NCBI GenBank assembly: GCA_946902985.2
Contig: OX336389.2
Location: forward strand, 790,376,979 to 790,440,978
Length of the DNA: 64,000 nucleotides
Source of the DNA: Meconema thalassinum
Taxonomy: Eukaryota > Arthropoda > Insecta > Orthoptera > Tettigoniidae
Direction: 5' to 3'
The translations under genes were made by a program, and so were the position numbers. Under the pieces are notes generated by a model. The model was not told where the DNA came from. It ran no database searches and saw only the letters and a list, made by a program, of their open reading frames with translations. Below are positions 19,833-30,624 of this stretch, piece by piece. The first letter of the stretch is position 1. Each line of letters starts with the position of its first letter.

Positions 19833-20109
19833 TACAGCAATACTTGGTTAATAACTGGTTTAGTATAACTCCATAATATTTTGTTTTGCCTTGTAATCAA
19901 CGATTTCATAAGCGCTTTCTGTCGTTTTTATAAACTATTTGGTACTAAATACGTATTATTTTGTTCAGTACATTCCTAAAGGGATAAAAACTTACGAAGT
20001 TACGGAAATATATGGATTTACGAGCAAACAATAGCGCCATGTTGATCCAACGGGACGGCACGGAGAAACACGATATGGCACGGTCAGCCTGACCTGTTAG
20101 TCGCTACAG

Positions 20110-20420
20110 TGGTTACATATTCTATATTTAGCCTACTTTAGATTTTTGCAAAAAAAAAGGAGACTTACAAGATCCACAAAGGGCCAAATATTCTGTGTTT
20201 CTGTCTGTGTGTGAGTGTGTGTATGTGTGTGTCATTTGTATGTCTGTCCCCCCTATCAATTCAAACACGTGAAACCGAATTGAATGAAATTTGGTAAAGA
20301 GGTAGCACTAGCAAAGGACACCTCAGTGTCATATTTTCTATCGCCGCCATCTTGACGGAATTTTTGCAAAAATCGAACGTAGGCTTAAAACATCTGATGT
20401 CTCCACTTACTTGACAACAA
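20110..20420 (-). repeat. Dispersed repeat end with GT-rich microsatellite (family X)
   Basis: On the minus strand ATTTGGT/ACCAAATTTCATTCAATT precedes GGGGGGACAGACATAC and a (CA)n run, then ends near TTTTTTTTGCAAAAATC. The same design (ACCAAATTTGG..., GTTGATAGGGGGG, CACACACAG, GACAGACAGA) stands at 58540-58640 and, in diverged form, at 25380-25460. Confidence 0.6.
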
Positions 20421-20499
20421 ATTTGTTCATTTTGCTGCTGTTTACTATGATCTCTGTTATCTGATGTATCAGACATTTTATAAGACCGAAGTCCTTGTC

Positions 20500-21530
20500 G
20501 CAAGGAAGGAAATAATGATCCCTGACTGGAAAGTGGTGTTCTAACTTCTGAAAGTGACCTGTTTCAGTCAGGTGAGGAGCATTCTAGTCAAATCATGGTT
20601 TTTGTTTTGCCCCCCACAATTGTCCGAGAAAAGATGCAATTCATTTACTCTTGATGCAATATGGTAATGTATGCATGCAATCAATAAGGATAGAACGTAC
20701 TTCATGAGTCGTTCTTTCCGCCTGTCTGACCAGCGCCCAGGGATCTGTTACCGCGTCTGGTTGCCTTGGACGGTCTAGGGGACCATGCTGTGTTTCAAGT
20801 TGGCTGACTGAAATGGTTTGGGTGGGTCCCATTCGTGACCCATTCAAAAGGACAGGCGTGTGAGCCCAGTTGGAGAATGGGCTGACGAAATACGCTGCAA
20901 TGACGGCTCTAGTCACTGCAGCTTGTGGTAAGGTGCTAGGTTGTTACATTATGTACAGTATGTTTCGGCCCTAATAGATTCCGTGTCTTGCCCTAAAGGG
21001 ATCGTGCACAACGTCACTGAGAGGACCACCCAACGGTCCCTTTCAGGACCAAAATTATGCACTCACTGCCAATAATGGCATGATAAAACAATGGAAGTTC
21101 CATGGTTCGCTACATACGTGAGAGTAGGAATAAAATAAACAATCGGTTCAAATATATTTCCCTGCCGAGAAAAGAGCTGTAGGTCACAGAGGTGAGCGGC
21201 AGAACTCACGATTAAGCATACACCTTTATCATCTTGACTGACAAAACGTGCACGTTTGTAGGCACTTTACAAAACTATAACACAACCGTCGTAGGACAAA
21301 CACAGTAGTGCATATTCTACGACATTATGACTAATGTGGCCACTGAACGGTAATATTATGGTCCGGGCTGAGAAATGTAACAAGCCATGTCATGTGGTCG
21401 TATAAGGACAACGAAATAGAACGTAACTGACCAACGCCATATATGGTATAGGGGGTGCTCATATTCTGTGTCGGAGACTGTACTGTACATAAGCTGCATC
21501 TTCATCTACATAAACGGTACGCAACATCAT
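20500..21530. other. Gene-free stretch
   Basis: I recognise no gene. A GC-richer patch near 20700-20900 gives short open frames on both strands without any familiar motif. Confidence 0.4.
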
Positions 21531-21534
21531 CACC

Positions 21535-21895
21535 ACGGTGGCCCGGGTTCGATTCTCCGCTCTGCCAAGAAATTTAATTCTGGTCTGAGGGCTGGAACAG
21601 GGTTCACTCAGCCCCGATAGGCAAAACTGAGAAAAGTGAGTTCGATTCCCATCTCAACCATCTTGGAAGTGGTTCTCCGTGGTTTCCCACTTCTACTCCA
21701 GGAAAATGCCGAGATAGTTCCTAAGTTAAGGCCACGGTCGCCTCCTTCCCAATCCTCACCTGAATTACAAATACACACACTAATGCAGACACCACAATAA
21801 CACAGGTTAACAGACAAATTCTAAACACACCCAAGTACATGGGGCTATGGGCCCTTGATGTCGCATAGCCCCCAAATAAATTAACAACAACAATT
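21535..21895 (+). mobile_element. SINE family B, near full length
   Basis: B box GGGTTCGATTCTCCG near 21545, followed by CTGCCAAGAAATTTAATTCT, GAGTTCGATTCCCATCTC, TTCTCCGTGGTTTCCCAC, CAGGAAAATGCC, AGGCCACGG and CACCCAAGTACATGGGGCTA and a (CAA)n tail. The same body is present in reverse at 31740-31995, 47255-47450 and 63750-63930. Confidence 0.8.
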
Positions 21896-22143
21896 ATCGA
21901 AACATGAAAAATTCTGATCTTTTAAATACACCTGATAGAAAAAACAGCATATGCTAAGAAGGGAGGCCTACACTATTTACAACAATTAAAGAGGACATAA
22001 TATTACATCACCAAATGTTTATATGTTGAAATTTAGTAGATACGTAAAGTTAAGTTAAGATGAATCTCAGAATGGTTCTATGGATAGAGAAACTCAGGAT
22101 GTAATTCTAGTTGTTCAACGTTGATGAAATACTCAGTTTCATT

Positions 22144-22246
<103 letters not shown>

Positions 22247-22392
22247 AAGTGATGCCATCTTGGGTGGAGAATTTCAACTTAGTGCTCTACGAAAGGCACT
22301 ACAGTAGTGTGTTCGGAGCAGGCAGGAGTAATCAACAGACAGAGAGATCGGCCAAGGGCTGAGAATTAGGGCCCTTACCCTGGCTAAATATT

Positions 22393-22603
22393 GGGAGCGT
22401 GATGGCGTAGTGGCTTAGCTGCTCGTCTTTCACCCGGACGGCCGGGGATCGAATCCCGGTGACAGCTGGGCGAAATTTTCACCTGATAAATCACGTGGCG
22501 TCAGGAAGGGCATCCGGTCTTAAATCCCCGGCCAAAACCAAAATGAGCCGGGTTGGCTCCGGCGACCCCCATTAATTGGGATAAGCCGTAGAGAATGATG
22601 ATG
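22393..22603 (+). mobile_element. tRNA-derived SINE (family D), full copy
   Basis: A box TGATGGCGTAGTGGCTTAGC, B box GGGGATCGAATCCCGG, a body with CACGTGGCGTCAGGAAGGGC and CCGGGTTGGCTCCGGCGACC, and a (GAT)n tail. Perfect 16-bp target duplications ACCCTGGCTAAATATT stand at 22377-22392 and 22604-22619, so the insertion is well defined and probably fairly young. Confidence 0.95.
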
Positions 22604-22784
22604 ACCCTGGCTAAATATTCTACCTCGATGATAATAATAACTTTGCTTCAAGAATTGTAATACAACTAGAGGTCGTTTACCATTGAAGGCTCGATGTATC
22701 CTGGTGGGCACCTTCGAAGTTGAATTGTTTTTTCCACTATTTGTTCACAGCCGCCGACGACTACAACTGCTATCAATAATAATT

Positions 22785-22985
22785 CTTGTATGTTTGGAGA
22801 CGCTGGGATGATGGAATTTTGCCCTCGAGGTATTATTTTTTGTCCCAAAAAATCTAGCTTTTTTGACCACTAGTGTGTTATCGCCCTCAAAAGCTAACTA
22901 ACTGTGCCTGGTTTCGATACTGCAACCATAGATACAGAATGTGAGCGCCTTAACAACTGCTTTACACAGTCGGCACGTCGATGAT
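22785..22985 (-). repeat. Diverged SINE family C copy
   Basis: On the minus strand it shares the head (gap-ridden), CTGCGGTTT-like B box region (TATCGAAACCAGG) and GCATCCCAGCGTCTCC-like end with the copy at 18496-18726, at much lower identity. Confidence 0.6.
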
Positions 22986-22989
22986 GACT

Positions 22990-24300
22990 CAAACATTCGT
23001 TTAAATAATTACAGGGGGCATGATTCTGAAAACATTTAAGTCTTTTTCAGAAGACGGAAGATTGGATTAATTATCGAAAGACTCCTACAAATCCCGGGAA
23101 GTTAGTTAGCCTAAATGAAAATGTTTTCCAGTTCATTTGATTGTTCAGCTGCAAGCAAGGGAGAAAACAAACTCATAACCGCATTCCCCCACATCAAAGA
23201 AAGCAATGTGTCTCAAAATTCGTAGCAGCTACTCGAAAAGATTACCGATTAAAGAGTTTTATGCTCGACGATGTCGAAATGTAAATATTATAGCCTATGT
23301 CAGAAAACTGTATCCTAATGAGGGTCATTATAACACTATTTCTCATTATGAAACCGTTTCTCCCACCAATCAGAGCTCAAGAAACAGTTGTGAGACCGAT
23401 TAGGTAAGGATAGCATCGCACCTGCGCTGAGTTCCACGGCCTCTTAATTTAAATTTCTCTGCGTGACCAGTGTCATAGTGGAGTAATCGAGGAGGCCATG
23501 GTCAAATACAAGGTATTCTCTGCGTCCCAGACACTCTGTTCAGTACCTAAAACTAGCGAAATCTCGACAGATATTTATGAATATTTATGTTCGAACATAA
23601 AATATTTATAATTTTTGTCGAACATAAACAGTCGTAAGTAACTCGCCTATATTGGTAATTAAGACACTCGTATGGAAATTACAAATCTCGCTTCGCTCGA
23701 AAGTTGGCCCTACGCTAAAACATAGTTTCCAATATCTGAGGTGTTTTAAGGTTTTGTAAAAGTGCTGGAGCATAATATCTGTTCTCTGTTCATATTAAGA
23801 GTTTAGTTTCCCAATTAATTATTCAGTAGTGATAGAGTAAAGATTTGCACGTGTGCCCTCGGCTAGAGTATAATTTCCAATCTCTATTCATATATAGACT
23901 GAGCACTCGCTTTAATTAGCTGCCTATCAAGATATACGATTCAGTGTATCGATTCTTACCGAACATCAGCTTAGTGTCCCACCAAATGTATCTCACGTGG
24001 CATTTATTTCCCGCTCTGTCGGATCCAATCTCCCGCGAGACATTAGTGATTTCCCAGCCTCACCCCCTATCGTCACCAGCAGCACCTCAATTTTAGACGC
24101 CATCCTCACCCGTTAACAAAATACGTTCAGAGAACTGAAAAACACAGAGCATCCTGCCAGACATCGCACGTACTTTCTTAAGACTGCCTATGACTTCATT
24201 CCATTCTTGGGTACCCAATACAAAGATGGCTTGATAGTTGGAAACTTCAACATTGCGTGTTACTGTACATGTACTGGGCATGTTACATCACAAGGACAAA
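22990..24300. other. Gene-free stretch
   Basis: No recognisable gene. An open frame at 23206-23403 and one at 24093-24281 have no known motif. A palindromic AT-rich patch (GAATATTTATGTTCGAACAT) lies at about 23578-23597. Confidence 0.4.
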
Positions 24301-24339
24301 CAAGTAGATCCGTGAAGAACTAAATAGCCTATTTCCTTA

Positions 24340-25490
24340 TATCCTACGTATGTTAATTGCTTCTATCACCATACAAAATTTCAGTTTGATTGCTGTAAAA
24401 TATTCGTAGATATTGAGAACCAACTTAATATTTCGGATGGTCGCCATGTTAGATTATGTAGGCCATAGAGTTATATACTATTACATGAAGATTACTGCGT
24501 AGGTGTATAATTCAAACTTCAATCGCATGATTAGGACAAAAGAAATAAAAACGAGACTTTAAAATTTCGCACAGCTGCCATATTGTAGTTATGAAAACAA
24601 TATTGCAATAAGTTAGATGTCAATGGATTACAGTTTGTATAAGCATTTACCATACCAAGTTTCACTGCGCTCGGATGGTTAAATCTCGATAAACGTCCAT
24701 TTCAATATTTAAATTACACGTCGCCGCCATGTTTAATTTGTGCTCAACGATTATTAAAAGTCCCATATGTGAACTTATGTTTATAGCCATTACCAATATA
24801 CAAAATTTCAGTTTGATTGCTCTCATAGATCAGTAGATATTGAGAACCGTCTAAATATTTCGGATTGATGCCATGTTTGATTTTTATGTATATAGGCCAT
24901 AGAGTTATATACCATTAGATGATTGATTTTGCCTTAGGTTCATTATTCAAACGTTGATTTCGATCGCATGATATAGATACAAGATATAAAAATTTAATTT
25001 TAAAGCTTCGCACAGCTGCCATCTTGATGCTATGCTAAAAATTTAACTAACATAGATGTCAGTGCAACACAATGTGTATAGACATTTGCTGTATCATATT
25101 TCACTGCGCTCGGATCGTCAAATCGCGAGAAAAGTCTATTTAAATGATTCGAATTTGTTTGGACGCCATGTTCGTTTTGTACTTTCCGGGTTTCTAAAAG
25201 TTACATCGGTAAACGTCCAGTAGTGCCCATTATCACCGTAAAAAAATCCAAGGTGATATCAATATTAGTGGCGGATATATAGAATGCTGGTGAAAATTTT
25301 CGCACTGCCGCCATGTTGGATTAATGTGATGTAATAAAATTTGAAGGGCACGGTCGCGGTCGGACAAAATAGTACTATAACCTTACCGAGTTTCATTGAA
25401 ATAGCTCCAGCCATTTAGATTTTATTGGGGACACACACATACGCGCACACTCACTTTTTTTTTTTTAAATGAAAATAGGTTAAAATACAT
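24340..25490 (+). repeat. Tandem ~427-bp units of repeat family X
   Basis: Two clear units begin at ATACAAAATTTCAGTTTGAT (24371 and 24798, 427 bp apart) and a third, more diverged, near 25225. Shared landmarks include GTAGATATTGAGAACC, AATATTTCGGAT, GCCATGTT, AGGCCATAGAGTTATATAC and TTCGCACAGCTGCCAT. The array ends with a TAGATTTTATTGGGGACACA, ACGCGCACACTCAC run and poly-T, as in the family X ends at 20110 and 58600. No coding potential is visible. Confidence 0.75.
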
Positions 25491-26589
25491 GTGTTGCATA
25501 TTGCATGGCCATATTACACCAGTAAATCAATAAAATAACATAACATGACTTCGATGACTAAGAAGTGATATTTCGTCTCTTACATCCGTCAGTTACGCGG
25601 AAATGTTCCGTAACTGGTTTTCGCTTAGGGAACACTTCCCCCTTACTAGGAAATGTGTACTACTTAGTCCCACTTCTTAACTTTGGATATGCATAAATGG
25701 AATGGTATCTTTGTTTAACATTATCGTAAGTGATTTTGTTCTGATGGCAACAGAACATCTAACCCACATTTTAGTCACGATCATCAAGAGTAAAGGTCAC
25801 ATGTCAGGGGTACTGTTAATTGCTATCGCGAATGGTATAGTGTGAAGGAAGTGCGCCACTGTCCCTTGTGGCCGGTATTTTGTTCACTACAGAATGTCTT
25901 ACTACCGTGAGTAAAAGCTTAAGAAGTGGCACGCATTTCAATAAACTCTACTTGATAACAATAATTTACTTCTTTCATTTGATTAAAGTATTAAAGGTTT
26001 CGATATGTATCATTACCCCCCTCCCCCATAAATTTGCTTGGCTGAAACAATTTCAATGACATCTGGTAAGGAAATACTACTATTAGTGCAACAAATCCAA
26101 CATGACAGCCGAGTGAATCATATCGTCAGCATTCATTATCTCGGAAACTATTGCTGCAATCGATCAAAATATGCGTATGGTAATACACTGCATTAAATAA
26201 GTTTACGTTTGTGGCTTTCAGAAACATGATAAGTGCAAAACCAACAAGGCGGCCACGTGAATTTCAAAGATTGTATTGTTATTTTCTCGCGACTTTTTCA
26301 TCTGAGCGCGGTGAGGGTTGTTAATAATTCATTTCTGGGCTTTGCAATACCGTGGTCATTTAGGCCCGTGTACTTGCATGTGTGAATGTACTGTGTATGC
26401 AGGCTGATCCAAATCCACGAGTTTGAGTATGCGTACACGCGAGTACTAAGCAGTAATACTCGGAGCACGGTTGAAGAGGGACTGGGGGTGATAGCCAAAA
26501 CGTCACTGGGCGAAGGTCATAGTACAAGTCCATGCGCTTCCTGCCAGTCTTGAAGTTGTGTTATTTCCCGTCACTACGTAACTATGTCA
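25491..26589. other. Gene-free stretch
   Basis: No recognisable gene. This is the upstream flank of the ZBED-like pseudogene; no terminal repeat of a hAT element was found in it. Confidence 0.4.
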
Positions 26590-27636
26590 AGCCCGGGAGG
26601 CCCGTTGCCTAGTTCATGGGAAGAACAGTTCCTTGTTATCGAAAGGACGGATTCCCACAGTGTCTAGTGTGTCAAAACGTGCTACATGCGATGAGGAAAT
26701 GGAACGTACAGCGTCATTACACAACTCTTCATTCAGGTCTGTATGAGCGGATGGAAGGCGAAGCACGGCAGGAGCTAATAGCTAGACTGAAAGCCGACAT
26801 ACAGAAAGACGTACGTTTTTAAAAACAAATATCACCGTAGATTCGTTTGACATAAACCGTTACAGATTAAAAGGAAAACGTATACATACTTTCTTTCCCA
26901 GGCGAATTATATTAAAGAAACTACAAATGAGGCAGCAATTCGAGCAAGTTGCAAAGTCACTCATATCATTGCGATGAATGGGAAGCCGTTCTCGGTGGGG
27001 CCTATCGTGAAATCGTGTTTGCTCGCCGTTGGGGAATAACTCCAGGAGATAGGCAGAAATTTGAATCGGTCTGTCTCTCAAACCAGACAGTGTCTCGTCG
27101 CATTCGCGCCGTGTGAGGGGATTTGGAGAGACAGCTCAAGTGTAGAATTAAAAACATGGTGGCCTTTTCGTTCGCACTTGTTGAAATACGGATGTAGTTG
27201 AGTACGGTCAGCTAACTATATTTGTCGACAGGGGACTGCAAGTTACGGAGGAACTCTTAGATGTGCTACCGCTGGATTACACTGCTACTGGCCAAGATAT
27301 ATATGAGGCGGTTTGTAAATCTGTGGACAACATGAGCATTCCATGGGAAAAACTCCATTCGGTGGCTCCAAAATGAGACGGCGCGTCTCAAACGGTTGGG
27401 CGAGAGCAGGGCTTCGTCACTCGGTTAAAAAATAAAGTTAAATGTGAATTCGGGAAGGACATGGAGACTATTCACTGTTTTATTCACCAAGAAACACTTT
27501 GTGCCGTAACAATGGACTGGAATCTGTCACGAAAGTTGTAGTGACGTGTGTAAATTTTGTCCGGCGTCATGGTGTTGATCATCGTCAGCTCAATGGGTTC
27601 TTAAAAGATCTCGGAGCGGCTAACGGTGATATACCC
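26590..27636 (+). pseudogene. ZBED/GTF2IRD2-like hAT-derived protein, N-terminal part
   Basis: The first segment carries a BED-type zinc finger: WEEQFLVIERTD in one frame, then CLVCQNVLHAMRKWNVQRHY and TTLHSGLYERMEGEARQ after a one-base frame change near 26655. Further on, past many stops and frameshifts, come RAVXGDLERQLKCRIKNMVA-like text with FSFALVE (the family's SLALDEST motif), LQVTEELLDVLPLDYTATGQ, DIYEAVCKSV, VTRLKNKVKCEFGKDMETIH with CFIHQETLC, and NFVRRHGVDHRQLNGFLKDL. The order matches vertebrate and insect ZBED/GTF2IRD2-type proteins, which derive from hAT transposases. It breaks off at GDIP exactly where the P element is inserted and resumes at 30625. Dead because of many lesions. 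Confidence 0.8.
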
Positions 27637-27828
27637 CACGGTAACTAGAAGAGACGGAAGGTGTCACGAGCGAGATGCGCAGTAGTTTGCCGCGTAGATA
27701 ACGTCATTGGGCGCCAACGCCGGGTCTCGTACGTACTGTTTCCCACGGTAACCATTCAAGAGAAGTGAAGTTCGGTGTATTACTATCGGTCTGTAGGTCA
27801 GGTGAATGTTTATTTTCATGTTATCAGA

Positions 27829-27907
27829 ATGTTTTACAACCTGTGAACTCGTGCGTGAGTGAAGTGTATTCTTGTGTTTAGGCCTAGCTTCTGTGAGTGA
27901 TGTTAAA
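27829..27907 (+). repeat. 5' leader segment, copy 1 of an internal 79-bp duplication
   Basis: Identical to 28409-28487 apart from one A/G. It starts ATGTTTTACAACCTGTGAAC and ends GTGATGTTAAA, directly upstream of the codons for the THAP protein. Confidence 0.95.
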
Positions 27908-28442
27908 ATGTGCTAGAATCCCGGGCTGTGCAGTAGCAGGCTGTACAAATCATCTCCGGGACGCAAACCAATGTAAGTTGTCACTTTACAGATTCCCAAA
28001 AGACCCGTCTCTGCACAAACAATGGGTACATTTTTGTAAAAGGAAAGATGTGTTTAACTCGAATACAACTCGCATTTGTTCGGAACATTTTCTACCTAGT
28101 GATTTTGAAAGAGATTTACAATCTGAACTGTTAGGTCTTCCCCCTAAGAGATTGCTAAAAACAGGGTCAGTTCCTTCCCAAAAAAATCCCACCATTCCTG
28201 CTTCAACGGCAAATTGCGAGAGAAATACGCGAGACGAGAGGCGTGATTGTAGGAAAGATTTACAGTCCTTAATAAAGAACTCGGTAGAAGAATCAAGTCA
28301 ACATCTTGAGCTTCCTCAGGGAGGTCAGATTAATGATGAGTTTCGCCAAATTGAAGACAACTTGCCCTTGATGTGTGAACTACGTAGTGTTTTGGCCGAA
28401 AATGAAAAATGTTTTACAACCTGTGAACTCGTGCGTGAGTGA
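27897..28442 (+). CDS. THAP-domain protein (P-element transposase N-terminus)
   Basis: The frame opens MMLKCARIPGCAVAGC, then SLYRFPKDPSLHKQWVHFC, RICSEHFLPSDFERDLQ and LPPKRLLKTGSVPS. C-x4-C (CAVAGC with the preceding Cys), then C-x2-H in ICSEHF, and the aromatic/FP.D...W pattern form the C2CH THAP zinc-binding DNA-binding domain, about 85 residues. In P elements it binds the ends of the transposon. The remaining residues include a charged, helical stretch (EESSQHLELPQGG). The frame ends CFTTCELVRE and stops because a copy of the 5' leader (28409-28487) is inserted here; the normal continuation into the transposase is therefore lost. The first ATG (27897) is used because the leader sits just upstream; an alternative is the Met two codons later. 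Confidence 0.85.
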   Translation: MMLKCARIPGCAVAGCTNHLRDANQCKLSLYRFPKDPSLHKQWVHFCKRKDVFNSNTTRICSEHFLPSDFERDLQSELLGLPPKRLLKTGSVPSQKNPTIPASTANCERNTRDERRDCRKDLQSLIKNSVEESSQHLELPQGGQINDEFRQIEDNLPLMCELRSVLAENEKCFTTCELVRE

Positions 28443-28487
28443 AGTGTATTCTTGTGTTTAGGCCTAGCTTCTGTGAGTGGTGTTAAA
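28409..28487 (+). repeat. 5' leader segment, copy 2, inside the coding region
   Basis: A 79-bp copy of 27829-27907 with a single mismatch. It replaces coding sequence after GAAAATGAAAA and is followed directly by TTATTATGATTGATAAC, an ATG-containing start of the first 106-bp repeat. Confidence 0.95.
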
Positions 28488-28717
28488 TTATTATGATTGA
28501 TAACTTTCAAAAGGATGTAGTGATGAGCTTTGACGAAATGAAAGTTAAATCTGATATTTGTTATGACAGTGTCGAAGATGTGTTTAGAGGGCCGATTTAA
28601 GGGCCAAGAAATTATTATGAGTGATAACTTTCAAAAGGATGTAGTGATGAGCTTTGACGAAATGAAGGTTAAATCTGATATTTGTTATGACAGTGTCGAA
28701 GATGTGTTTAGAGGGCC
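28488..28717 (+). repeat. 106-bp tandem duplication in the transposase
   Basis: Segments 28488-28593 and 28612-28717 differ at two visible positions (T/G at 28497/28621 and A/G at about 28547/28671). They are separated by 18 bp (GATTTAAGGGCCAAGAAA). Each encodes NFQKDVVMSFDEMKVKSDIC. Only the second copy leads on into the rest of the transposase. Confidence 0.92.
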
Positions 28718-30325
28718 ACGTGTAAATATACAAGTTATTATGATAAGAAGCTTAACTGGTAAAGGGAAACAGCCAATTTATTATCAATTCGACCAGGCGG
28801 TCTCTACTGATTTATTTTATGAGACAGTTAGACTTGTTGAGGAAACGACTTTTCGCTTAAGAGCTTTTGTTAGTGATATGGATGGTTCCAACCGAAAATT
28901 ATATACAGACCTCGGAATAAGTCCAGAGAAATCCTTAATAACTAACCCATTTGCTGATGACCATGTAATTTGGGCATTTTGTGACGTTCCTCATATCCTT
29001 AAGTTAATAATAAACCATCCTTTAGACCATGGATACAGGCTTACGTCCGGTGAGACATTTACCAAAGACATCTTCGTTGAGTTAGTGCAATAGCAAAATA
29101 GTGAGGACTTAAAATTTACTCACAAAATAACTGAACACCATTTGCTACTTACTGGTAGTGAACGACAAAATGTAAGGAAAGCTGCTGAGCTTCTCTCTGG
29201 CACTGTGGCTAAGGCTATCGCATATATTTTCCCTGAGAATGAACATGTCGTTTAATTTGTAGGAACTGTTAATGATGGATGTGATGTTTTGAATAACAGA
29301 ATCCCAAAACATCCAACAAACATGCTCAAAAGTGCTTACGGGAAAAATTTAGAGGAACAGGATGTCAAACTGAATAAGATGTTCGAGCTGTTCTTATCAG
29401 TAACAGTTATTGGGAAATCTGGCTCGCTGCCTTTCCAAAGAGGTTGCATGGTTTCAATCCGCAATTTGCAGGGATTATTCCGTAACCTGAAATCTGAAGG
29501 ATGTAAATATTTGCTAGCATCAAAATGTAATCAAGATGTTTTAGTATCATATTTCTCTGCTCTCAGAGGATTATGGCGGTTTTACGATCATCCTCTTCCC
29601 ACAACAGCAACACAGAGAATTAAATCCCTGTTATTTAGCAAAAGTGCACACGATATTATAAAAAATAGAAACTGTCCCAGGGAGGAGTATGAAACATTGA
29701 CTGTAGAAGTTCTCGGCCAAGTAGACTGTGCTATTCCTAATGACTCTGCAGAGCCACTTGAAACTAACTTGTAAATTTCTGACCCAGAGTATGAAAATTT
29801 TAACTCTATAGTAGATTCATTAATAGAGCAGTTTACTGACCAGGAGGATCTCGAACTGAGTTTCCATAATGAGGAAAAGGATTTGTTGAAAATGTTGGCC
29901 GGGTATATTGCATACCGAGTTGCAAAAAGGGGAATCGTCTCTGCCTTTAACTACGGTGGAAAAACTGGAAAGTGCATTAGTGTTAGGAATTCAGACTCGA
30001 TCTCGGCTTTGTCTAGGGGAGGCCTAATGAACCTATCTCCCGAGTGGTTCAATATATTTGTGAATTAGAAAAAGAATTTCAAAGGTTTCACGGAAATTAT
30101 ATAAAGAAGTGTCCAACAGTGATGAAGGAACTAATAGATATCGTCAGATTTAAATATAGTGAGGTCGATGAGTTTGCAGTTGCATGTTTTGTGAGAACGC
30201 GTTCATTTATTAGAATGAAAGAACTGAATAAGAAGAGAGTTCTTAAGAGATTGAGTCGGACCACGGGTGCGGATGCTGACGCTACACGAAAGAAGTTAAA
30301 GAAGATGAGAAAAATTACATCCTGA
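28618..30325 (+). pseudogene. P-element transposase (THAP9-like), broken
   Basis: From 28618 the protein reads MSDNFQKDVVMSFDEMKVKS, the start of the RNase H-fold core, then FRGPRVNIQVIMIRSLTG, FRLRAFVSDMDGSNRKLYTD (first catalytic Asp region), DDHVIWAFCDVPHILKLIIN (second Asp region) and, past stops, GTVNDGCDVLNNRIP. Then come GCMVSIRNLQGLFRNLK and NQDVLVSYFSALRGLWRF, and a C-terminal LAGYIAYRVAKRG and VACFVRTRSFIRMKELNKKR. Stops at 29092 (TAG), 29254 (TAA), 29772 (TAA) and 30066 (TAG), plus a frame change around 30045. In the family the motif after NQD is LE..FS; here it is LVSYFS, so the catalytic Glu seems to be replaced. The enzyme would be GTP-dependent; it is dead here. Confidence 0.88.
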
Positions 30326-30624
30326 AAGGTAGGTTTCATTTGGCAATTTTTAACACAATTTGACCGTGAGTATCTTACTTGAATTATGTGTTCTTATTTA
30401 GACCAAGTCGGTTAAAACTATTTCTTAATTGTTAGGGCCTGATTTATTTTAAATGTAATATCATCATTATCGCGTCCTCTTTCTTGCTACAATAAAAATT
30501 AATTGAGCAAGGACCGCTCCACGCATTGCTTTTAACACACAGCAACTCTGCTTCTTGAGCCTAATGACGTCACGCGCTCTCGGCAAGCTGCGCGTGACAC
30601 CTACCGTCTCTTCTAGTTACCGTG

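Larger units (their letters stand above)
27637..30624 (+). mobile_element. THAP-type P element with intact ends
   Basis: The element is 2,988 bp, close to the 2.9 kb of the Drosophila P element. Its 32-bp terminal inverted repeats (27637-27668 and 30593-30624) start CACGGTAACTAGAAGAGACG and differ at one position. P elements also begin with CA and have 31-bp terminal repeats. Flanking 8-bp sequences ATATACCC (27629-27636) and GTATACCC (30625-30632) differ by one base, matching the 8-bp duplication of P insertion. The empty site can be read across the ZBED pseudogene: GGTGATATACCC is followed by TACCACAGC. The element carries THAP and transposase genes in plus orientation. Confidence 0.95.

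Noticed and set aside
22393..22470. Possible tRNA gene (A and B boxes)
   Set aside because: The boxes are the head of a SINE with a perfect 16-bp target duplication and long body; no mature tRNA fold was found. The same applies to the SINE heads at 14881, 37008 and 18726.
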